Below, piece after piece: positions 57,425-64,000 of a stretch of DNA of 64,000 nucleotides. The translations under genes were made by a program, and so were the position numbers. The notes beneath the pieces are model-generated. The model saw only the letters and a program-made list of their open reading frames with translations, did no database searches and was not told the origin of the DNA. The DNA lies in the NCBI GenBank assembly GCA_016870395.1, contig VGBT01000012.1, forward strand, positions 1-64,000, in the 5' to 3' direction. Numbering within the stretch: position 1 is the first letter of the stretch; every line of letters starts with the position of its first letter. Origin of the DNA: Actinomycetota bacterium (GTDB taxonomy: Bacteria > Actinomycetota > Acidimicrobiia > IMCC26256 > JAENVU01).

Positions 57425-57462
57425 CTGAGGAGCGCATACCGCTCCTCCGGCATCAATCCCGG
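57425..57462. repeat. Palindromic dispersed repeat element, copy 2
   Basis: CTGAGGAGCGCATACCGCTCCTC followed by CGGCATCAATCCCGG; the first 23 nt match the reverse complement of copy 1 exactly. Confidence 0.75.
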
Positions 57463-57482
57463 CTGGCCAGGGCGTCGAGCTC

Positions 57483-57959
57483 CTAGTTGGGGCCGCCCGG
57501 TGCCCGTGGTGCCGGGACCACCTCGGTGAGGTCCACCACGAGCTTGCCCTTGTTGGTGCCCCGGTCGGGCACCTCGGTGCGGTAGCGGGCCAGCTCCGCG
57601 ACTTCGAGCCGCTCGTCGTCGCAGTCGACGAAGCCGCCTTTCGACTCGGCCCAGCGCACGTGGCAGTCGCCCCGGCCGGGCTGTCGGACGAGCACCGCGA
57701 CGAGCTGGCCGTCCTCGAGCGTCACCCAGAAGCCGCTGTCTCCGGTGGATCCGGCGTAGTTGATCGGACCTTCGGCCTCGATGTCACGGCGGAGCGCCTT
57801 CGCGTCGCCGAAGGGCACCGGCTGATCGTAGAGCTGGCCGTCGCTGCCTCCGCCACGGGAGGTCAGCGCCAGGAGCATCACCAGGATCACCAGGCCGGCG
57901 GCGATCACGGCCCCAGCCGCACCGACGAGCAGTCGCGTGTCCTTGCGTGTGATCGCCAC
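57483..57959 (-). CDS. Hypothetical single-pass membrane protein
   Basis: MAITRKDTRLLVGAAGAVIAAGLVILVMLLALTSRGGG N-terminal TM. Confidence 0.7.
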   Translation of the reverse strand: MAITRKDTRLLVGAAGAVIAAGLVILVMLLALTSRGGGSDGQLYDQPVPFGDAKALRRDIEAEGPINYAGSTGDSGFWVTLEDGQLVAVLVRQPGRGDCHVRWAESKGGFVDCDDERLEVAELARYRTEVPDRGTNKGKLVVDLTEVVPAPRAPGGPN

Positions 57960-58024
57960 TGGCGCAGTGTCGTCACTGGTCCGAGGTGGAGTCCAGCCGG
58001 GTGCCTGGGTAGGGTTTCCGGCGC

Positions 58025-58432
58025 ATGCAGCGGCGGTACCGGGTGGTCATCGCGAAGCCCGGCCTCGACGGGCACGACCGCGGGGCCAAGGTGATCGCGC
58101 GCGCGCTCCGGGACGCCGGGTTCGAGGTGATCTACACGGGCCTGCACCAGACGCCGGAGCAGATCGCCGAGACGGCCCTCCAGGAAGATGCCGACGCGGT
58201 CGGGCTGTCGCTGCTCTCGGGCGCGCACATGACGCTGTTCCCGCGGGTCATCGAGCTCTTGCGCGAGCGTGGGCTGGGCGACGTCGTCGTGTTCGGCGGG
58301 GGGATCATCCCCGATGCCGACATCCCCGCTCTCCAGGAGATGGGGGTCGGCGCGCTCTTCACCCCGGGGGCCGCGCTCGCGTCGATCAGCGAGTGGCTCG
58401 AGGCCGCGCTCGACCGGCGTGAGGCCGCCTGA
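58025..58432 (+). CDS. Stand-alone cobalamin-binding subunit (methylmalonyl-CoA mutase C-terminal domain type)
   Basis: [65 protein letters not shown]. Confidence 0.92.
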   Translation: MQRRYRVVIAKPGLDGHDRGAKVIARALRDAGFEVIYTGLHQTPEQIAETALQEDADAVGLSLLSGAHMTLFPRVIELLRERGLGDVVVFGGGIIPDADIPALQEMGVGALFTPGAALASISEWLEAALDRREAA

Positions 58433-58463
58433 CCGCCGACCCACCCGTCCATCAAGGAGCACC

Positions 58464-59684
58464 GTGGACCTGTTCGAGTACCAGGGCAAGCAGTTCTTCG
58501 CGCGCTACGGCATCCCCGTGTCCGACGGCGACGCAGTCGCGACGGTCGGCCAAGCCGTCGCCACCGCCGAGCGCATCGGCTACCCGGTGGTGGTCAAGGC
58601 CCAGGTACAGGTCGGCGGGCGCGGCAAGGCCGGTGGCATCAAGCTCGCGTCGAACGCGGAGGAAGCCCGCGAGCACGCGTCGAACATCCTCGGAATGGAC
58701 ATCAAGGGCCATCGTGTCGACATCGTCTGGATCGAGCGCGCGAGCGACATCGCCGAGGAGTACTACGCGAGCTTCACGCTCGACCGCGCCGCGAAGCTGC
58801 ATCTCGGGATGCTGTCCGCGCAGGGCGGGGTCGAGATCGAGGAGGTCGCGGCCACCGATCCCGACGCGATCGCGAAGATCCACGTCGACCCGGTCGACGG
58901 GCTCACCGAGGTGCAGTGCCGTGCGTGGGTGGCCGCTGCGAACCTCAACCCCGCGGCCACCGAGGGCGCGGTCGACATCTTGACGAAGCTCTACACCGCG
59001 TACGCCGAGGGCGACGCCGACCTCGTCGAGATCAACCCGTTGATCCTCACGCCCGACGGTCGTGTTCACGCGCTCGACGCCAAGGTGAGCCTCGACGACA
59101 ACTCGGTCTTCCGCCATCCCGACTACGAGGTCTACGACGCCACCCAGGTGCGCGACGCACGGGAGCAGATGGCCCACGAGCGTGATCTCCAGTATGTGGG
59201 GCTCGACGGTTCGGTCGGCATCATCGCCAACGGCGCCGGCCTGGCCATGAGCACCGTCGACATCGTGAGCCAGGTCGGTGGCAAGCCGGCCAACTTCCTC
59301 GACATCGGCGGCGGCGCCAACGCCGACGTGATGGCCGGCGCGCTCGAGGTGATCCACAGCGACCGCAACGTCCGGTCGATCTTCATCAACATCTTCGGGG
59401 GCATCACGAAGGGAGAAGAGGTCGCGAACGGGATCGTTCAGGCGCTCGAGCGGGTCGCGCTCGACGCTCCGATCGTGATCCGCCTCGACGGCACCAACGC
59501 GGAGGCGGGGCGCGAGATCCTCGCTCCGCGCCTGTCCGACAAGCTGCAGATGCAGCCCACCATGCTCGAAGCGGCGCGCACCGCCGTCGAGCTCGCACGA
59601 GACGAAGCCGCCCAGGCCGCCGGTACTCGGTCGCTGTCGGCGGCGGAGTCGACCATCCAAGGCGCAAAGGGAGGGGCTCGGTGA
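58464..59684 (+). CDS. sucC: Succinyl-CoA synthetase beta subunit
   Basis: VDLFEYQGKQFFARYGIPVSDGDAVATVGQAVATAERIGYPVVVKAQVQVGGRGKAGGIKLA. Confidence 0.96.
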   Translation: MDLFEYQGKQFFARYGIPVSDGDAVATVGQAVATAERIGYPVVVKAQVQVGGRGKAGGIKLASNAEEAREHASNILGMDIKGHRVDIVWIERASDIAEEYYASFTLDRAAKLHLGMLSAQGGVEIEEVAATDPDAIAKIHVDPVDGLTEVQCRAWVAAANLNPAATEGAVDILTKLYTAYAEGDADLVEINPLILTPDGRVHALDAKVSLDDNSVFRHPDYEVYDATQVRDAREQMAHERDLQYVGLDGSVGIIANGAGLAMSTVDIVSQVGGKPANFLDIGGGANADVMAGALEVIHSDRNVRSIFINIFGGITKGEEVANGIVQALERVALDAPIVIRLDGTNAEAGREILAPRLSDKLQMQPTMLEAARTAVELARDEAAQAAGTRSLSAAESTIQGAKGGAR

Positions 59685-60565
59685 GCGTCTTCGTCGACGA
59701 GAACACGAAGGTCGTCTACCAGGGACTCACCGGTTCGCAGGGCCGCTTCTACGGCAAGCTCAACCGCGAGTACGGCACGCAGGTCGTCGCGGGCACCAAC
59801 CCGAAGAAGGCAGGTGAAGAGGTCGACGGGGTGCCGATCTTCGCCAACGTCGGCGCCGCGGTGCGCGCCACCGGTGCGAACGCCTCGTGCATCTTCATCC
59901 CCGCGCCCGGTGTGCGCGACGCAGTCATCGACGCGGCCGAGGGCGGTGTGAAGTTCATCGTGGTCATCACCGAGGGCGTGCCCGCGCACGACGAGGCCTG
60001 GTTCTACAACAAGCTTCGGCGCGACTTCCCCGACGTGCGCCTGCTCGGCCCGAACTGCCCGGGGATCATCAGCCCCGGCAAGGCCAACATCGGCATCACC
60101 GCCGGCCACATCGCGAAGCCGGGTGGGCCGGTAGGGATCGTGAGCCGCTCGGGCACGCTCACCTACCAGGCGCTCTACGAGCTCCAGCAGAAGGACATCG
60201 GTGTCACCACCTGCGTGGGAATCGGCGGCGACCCGGTGCCGGGAACCTCGTTCATCGACTGCCTGCGCGCGTTCGAGGCCGACCCCGAGACCAAGGCCGT
60301 GATGATGTTCGGCGAGATCGGTGGCTCGGCCGAGGAAGAGGCGGCCGCGTTCGTGAAGTCGTCGATGACCAAGCCGGTCGTGTCCTACATCGCGGGTGTC
60401 ACCGCACCGCCGGGCAAGAAGATGGGCCACGCGGGCGCGATCGTCTCGGGGGGCAAGGGCACTGCCGCGGCGAAGATGGACGCGTTGCGCGACGCCGGGG
60501 TGAAGGTGGGCCTCAACCCCACCGAGGCCGGCGAGCTGATGGCCGGCATCGTCGCCGCGTTCTGA
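59681..60565 (+). CDS. sucD: Succinyl-CoA synthetase alpha subunit
   Basis: VSVFVDENTKVVYQGLTGSQGRFYGKLNREYGTQVVAGTNPKKAGEEV...RSGTLTYQALYELQQKDIGVTTCVGIGGDPVPGTSFIDCL. Confidence 0.96.
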   Translation: MSVFVDENTKVVYQGLTGSQGRFYGKLNREYGTQVVAGTNPKKAGEEVDGVPIFANVGAAVRATGANASCIFIPAPGVRDAVIDAAEGGVKFIVVITEGVPAHDEAWFYNKLRRDFPDVRLLGPNCPGIISPGKANIGITAGHIAKPGGPVGIVSRSGTLTYQALYELQQKDIGVTTCVGIGGDPVPGTSFIDCLRAFEADPETKAVMMFGEIGGSAEEEAAAFVKSSMTKPVVSYIAGVTAPPGKKMGHAGAIVSGGKGTAAAKMDALRDAGVKVGLNPTEAGELMAGIVAAF

Positions 60566-60583
60566 CCACGCGGTTCGCCCGAC

Positions 60584-61033
60584 TCAGACGCTGGGCCCCG
60601 GCGGGCTCGCAGGTGCCGCGCCCTGCTCCTTCATCGACAGGAAGCCACCGGCGGCGAGCGCCGCGGTGCTGAGCAGCCCGATGTAGAGGCCGAACGTGGT
60701 GAAGTCGCTGTTCGAGAGCCACTTGAGCAACACGAGCAGGAAGGCGATCCCTCCTGCGATCGTGTGCACCATCCCCCAGGCGAGATTGCCGAGCTTGTCG
60801 GGGAACTCGACGACCTCGAGACGGTGCAGGATCACCTGCACGCCCATCGCGACACCGATCAGGATCGCGAGGATCGAGAAGAAGCTGTCGGGCGCACCCC
60901 ATCCGTTCTTCGAGTGCGAGCCGAAGGGCCCGAGGTCGACGCTGTACCACGGCAGGATCGAGTCGACGAGCAGGACGATGGCAGCGATGACGATCACGCG
61001 CTCGCCGACGGTCAGGTTCTTGAGCTTGTCCAC
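60584..61033 (-). CDS. Hypothetical multi-pass membrane protein
   Basis: MDKLKNLTVGERVIVIAAIVLLVDSILPWYSVDLGPFGSHSKNGWGAPDSFFSILAILIGVAMG. Confidence 0.75.
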   Translation of the reverse strand: MDKLKNLTVGERVIVIAAIVLLVDSILPWYSVDLGPFGSHSKNGWGAPDSFFSILAILIGVAMGVQVILHRLEVVEFPDKLGNLAWGMVHTIAGGIAFLLVLLKWLSNSDFTTFGLYIGLLSTAALAAGGFLSMKEQGAAPASPPGPSV

Positions 61034-61110
61034 GGTAGCTACCTCCCGGGTAGGCCGCGTCAGTCAATCACGGAACCCGGGGCGCTGCACGGATTCCGAT
61101 GCCGGTGCGT

Positions 61111-62358
61111 TCAGCGTCCCTTCTTGATCGCCATCACCTTGTCGTTGCCGTTGCCGGAGTGCTGCACGTTCACGAACAGGGTCCGGGGATCCTTTCCGAA
61201 GTAGATGCCGGTTCCCTCGGCGGTGTGGTCGCCGAGCGACGCGAACAGGAAGAGCTCGTCGGCATCGCCGTCGCGGTCTCGGTCGGGTGAGGCGACCCAC
61301 ACGTCGCTCGGACTGTTGTCCTCGATGACCCAGAGCTTGCGGCCGGGTCCCTCGGCCAGGTTGTCGGGGTTCTGGAAGCCCGTCACGCGAGCGTCGTGGT
61401 TCTCGGCCGGCGCGTTGGTTCCGACCGCGACGAACTCGGACACCTCGCGTCGCTTCAGGTCGATCGCGAGCACGCGGCCCGCCGTCTCACCCTCGTCGGC
61501 ATCGGTGATCGCGGCGTAGAGCGTGGAGCCGATCATCTCGAGGTCCTCGGGCCGCGCGTAGCCGGTCGCGCCGACCGCGTCGGCCGCGGCCCGCGCGTCA
61601 GCGGCCGCGGCCTCCCCGTCGAGCAGCGCCCAGGTGAAGGCGCCGGTGCCGTACGACGATCCCGGCTCGGTGACCTTCAGCGCGTACAGGCGCCCGTTCG
61701 ACAGATCGCCAGGCCGTTCGGGCACGAACTTGTAGATCGAGCCACCCATGAACTCGTCGACCACGTACACGTTGCCCTTCGCGTCCATCGTGATGCCCTC
61801 GTGGGCCATGGCGCCGACAGCCGGACGCTCGACCGCGGTGCCCTTCGTCGGGTCGCGCCGGTCGAGCCGGATCTCGAAGAAGCGGCCGCCCTCGATCTCC
61901 TCGCCCACGAGCAGCGTCCGCCACGGCGTCCAGTGGATGCCGTCGACGGCGGTCCAGTCTGCGCCCTGGGCGACGACCGACGCCTCACCGGTGCGCAGGT
62001 CCACCACCGAGACCGAGCCGCCACCGGGCGCGCCGCGCACCTCGTGGGTGGAGTAGAGGTAGCGGCCCGCGCGCCGGCCCGTCTCGTTGACGGTGTTCAT
62101 GTCGTACCAGTCGTGCTGGCCGGGGTAGATGTCGAGGTCGTGCTCGTCGACGACGACCTCCTGGCGGTAGCCGACGGGCACCGTCCACGGTGCGTCGAGG
62201 TCGACGGCGGGGTCGTAGGCCGATCCGGAGATCGGGGTGAAGCCCATCGGTCCCGTCTCGGAACCCTTCGCGCTGCTGGGCGTGGCCAGCGCGACGACGG
62301 CCGCCGCCACGGCGATCCCGGCCACGCCGACGCGTGCCATGCGAGAACTCCGAGCCAT
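61111..62358 (-). CDS. PhoX-like / DUF839-type secreted protein
   Basis: N-terminal signal; YLYSTHEVRGAPGGGSVSVVDLRTGEASVVAQGADWTAVDGIHWTPWRTLLVGEEIEGGRFFEI...RPEDLEMIGSTLYAAITDADEGETAGRVLAIDL. Confidence 0.75.
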   Translation of the reverse strand: MARSSRMARVGVAGIAVAAAVVALATPSSAKGSETGPMGFTPISGSAYDPAVDLDAPWTVPVGYRQEVVVDEHDLDIYPGQHDWYDMNTVNETGRRAGRYLYSTHEVRGAPGGGSVSVVDLRTGEASVVAQGADWTAVDGIHWTPWRTLLVGEEIEGGRFFEIRLDRRDPTKGTAVERPAVGAMAHEGITMDAKGNVYVVDEFMGGSIYKFVPERPGDLSNGRLYALKVTEPGSSYGTGAFTWALLDGEAAAADARAAADAVGATGYARPEDLEMIGSTLYAAITDADEGETAGRVLAIDLKRREVSEFVAVGTNAPAENHDARVTGFQNPDNLAEGPGRKLWVIEDNSPSDVWVASPDRDRDGDADELFLFASLGDHTAEGTGIYFGKDPRTLFVNVQHSGNGNDKVMAIKKGR

Positions 62359-62531
62359 CGGTTGCCCCCCAACGTCGAGTGGCCGCAGGCTACGGCAGCG
62401 TCGTGCGCACCGTCGGGAATGGCCCCGGGCGTGCAACGGGCGCCCACCCAGCCGCGTAGAGCGGCGAGGGTGGGCGCCCGTCTGGAGCCCTGCCTGCGCC
62501 CGGCCGGAGCCGGGCGCGGTCCCCGGAAGGG

Positions 62532-62993
62532 TCAGACCGCCCCGCCCGGCGCGTGGGGCTGCTGGGTCGGTGCCGGCGCGTGCTCCTCACGCATCCTGAG
62601 GAAGCCGCCGACCGCGAGCCCGATCGTGCAGAGCATGCCGACGTACAGGCCGATCGCGGTGTAGTCCGTGTTGCTCATCCACTTCACGAAGACGAGCAGC
62701 GTCGCCAGGCACCCGGCAACGAGGTGCACCACGCCCCAGCTCACGCCACCGACGTGCTCGGGCAGGTGCGTCACCTCGAGCCGGTGCAGCAGGATGCCGG
62801 TCGCCATCGCGATCCCGATGAGGATCGCGACGATCGACATGAACTGGTCGGGCTCGCCCCAACCGTTCTTCGAGTACGAGCCGAACGTGCCGAGGTCGAT
62901 GCTGTACCACGGCAGGAACGAGTCGAGGAAGAGGACCGCCGCCGCGGCGAGGATCACCCGCTCGCCGAGGTTGGTCTCCTTGAGCTTGTCCAT
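62532..62993 (-). CDS. Hypothetical multi-pass membrane protein (paralogue of 60584-61033)
   Basis: MDKLKETNLGERVILAAAAVLFLDSFLPWYSIDLGTFGSYSKNGWGEPDQFMSIVAILIGIAMA. Confidence 0.78.
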   Translation of the reverse strand: MDKLKETNLGERVILAAAAVLFLDSFLPWYSIDLGTFGSYSKNGWGEPDQFMSIVAILIGIAMATGILLHRLEVTHLPEHVGGVSWGVVHLVAGCLATLLVFVKWMSNTDYTAIGLYVGMLCTIGLAVGGFLRMREEHAPAPTQQPHAPGGAV

Positions 62994-63115
62994 TGCTGAC
63001 CTCCGGTGGCCCACCCCCGGGGGTGGTCGCCACGGTCGTGGCGCCGGCGGGACCCATTTCCTGCCGGATCGTCCGCTCCGCGCATCGGCACACCAGCGGG
63101 CTAGGTTGAGCCTCG

Positions 63116-63682
63116 ATGCGGATCGGGGTCTTGGCGTCGGGCAGCGGGACGATCCTGGCGGCCCTCCTGGACGCGGATCTCCCGATCGTCGTGGTCCTCG
63201 TGGATCGGCCCTGCGCTGCCACCGAGCGGGCTCGCGCCGCCGGGATCGCCGCCGAGATCGTCGAGCGCGACTCGTTCGGCGACGACTTCGACCGGCTCGC
63301 CTACACCCACCGGGTGGTCGACGTCCTGGAGCGCTACGGGGTCGACCTGGTGGCCATGGCCGGTTTCGGGACCATCCTGGAGAAGCCGATCCACGACGCG
63401 TACCCGGGTCGGATCGTCAACACCCACCCGGCGTTGCTGCCCGCGTTCAAGGGCTGGCACGCAGTGGAGGACGCGCTCGCCGCGGGAGTGAAGGTCACCG
63501 GCTGCACCGTCCACTACGCGACGCTCGAGGTCGACGACGGGCCGATCCTCGCCCAGGAGCCGGTGCCGGTGCTGCCCGACGACACGGTCGAGTCGCTCCA
63601 CGAGCGCATCAAGGAGGTCGAGCGCCGTCTCTATCCCACGGTGCTCGCGCAGCTGGTCGCCAACGAGGAAGGTCGCGCCTGA
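63116..63682 (+). CDS. purN: Phosphoribosylglycinamide formyltransferase
   Basis: MRIGVLASGSGTILAALLDADLPIVVVLVDRP...DLVAMAGFGTILEKPIHDAYPGRIVNTHPALLPAFKGWHAVEDAL. Confidence 0.92.
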   Translation: MRIGVLASGSGTILAALLDADLPIVVVLVDRPCAATERARAAGIAAEIVERDSFGDDFDRLAYTHRVVDVLERYGVDLVAMAGFGTILEKPIHDAYPGRIVNTHPALLPAFKGWHAVEDALAAGVKVTGCTVHYATLEVDDGPILAQEPVPVLPDDTVESLHERIKEVERRLYPTVLAQLVANEEGRA

Positions 63683-64000
63683 TGCCCCGCGCGTTGCTGT
63701 CGGTGTACGACAAGTCCGGGATCGCCGAGCTCGCGGGTGGACTGCACGATCTCGGCTGGGAGCTGGTGTCGAGTCGCAGCACCGCGGCGGCGATCGCCGA
63801 AGCCGGACTGCCCGTCACCGACGTGGCCGACATCACCGGCGTGCCTCCGATCCTCGACCACCGCGTCGTCACGCTCCATCCGAAGATCCACGGTGGCTTG
63901 CTCGCCGATCCCACGAGTGCCACGCACCGGGCCGACCTGGACGAGTACGGCATCGCGCCGTTCGACCTCGTGGTGTCGAACCTCTATCCGTTCCACCTCG
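63682..64000 (+). CDS. purH: Bifunctional AICAR transformylase / IMP cyclohydrolase (N-terminal part, truncated by window end)
   Basis: MPRALLSVYDKSGIAELAGGLHDLGWELVSSRSTAAAIAEAGLPVTDVADITGVPPILDHRVVTLHPKIHGGLLAD. Confidence 0.95.
   Translation, partial: MPRALLSVYDKSGIAELAGGLHDLGWELVSSRSTAAAIAEAGLPVTDVADITGVPPILDHRVVTLHPKIHGGLLADPTSATHRADLDEYGIAPFDLVVSNLYPFHL

Noticed and set aside
54543-57437. 964-aa minus-strand ORF
   Set aside because: Antisense to pcrA and dtd; high-GC spurious ORF.
1-64000. tRNA, rRNA or CRISPR arrays
   Set aside because: No tRNA-like T-loop/acceptor combination, no rRNA sequence and no regularly spaced short direct repeats were recognised; the only tandem repeat seen with a clear long period is the coding 66-bp unit at 38771.
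1-64000. Prophage, integrase or classical IS element
   Set aside because: No transposase, integrase or phage structural ORF recognised; the only mobile-like signal is the small palindromic element.

Overview
High-GC actinobacterial chromosome segment; gene content and order suggest an Acidimicrobiia-like lineage (inference). It appears densely coding. (1) ~0-14 kb: a polysaccharide locus with four sulfotransferase-like genes, GT2/GT4 glycosyltransferases, methyltransferases and a Wzm/Wzt ABC exporter. (2) ~17-32 kb: a housekeeping run rplM-rpsI-glmM-[giant GlmS-like]-acpS-nnr-CBS-alr-hydrolase-UDG-tsaE-tsaB-rimI-tsaD-groES, with a CIRCE operator before groES. groEL does not follow. (3) ~32.2-34.9 kb: a decayed type IV pilus locus (pilB, pilC and inverted pilT remnants) beside an apparently intact prepilin and an O-antigen-ligase-like remnant. 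(4) ~37-50 kb: a second envelope-glycan locus with multidomain fusions (GT2-GT4, flippase-GT4, flippase-GT2), an AftD-like GT-C enzyme and a small surface protein with a sortase-like tail. (5) ~50-64 kb: guaB3, guaA, dtd, pcrA/uvrD, a B12-binding protein, sucCD, a PhoX-like protein, purN and the start of purH. The main items for follow-up are the paired flippase-glycosyltransferase fusions, the 1148-aa GlmS-like protein in the normal glmS position, and a 23-nt palindromic element found twice, once exactly at the break in the pilT remnant. All family names come from reading the translated sequences; no database search was possible.
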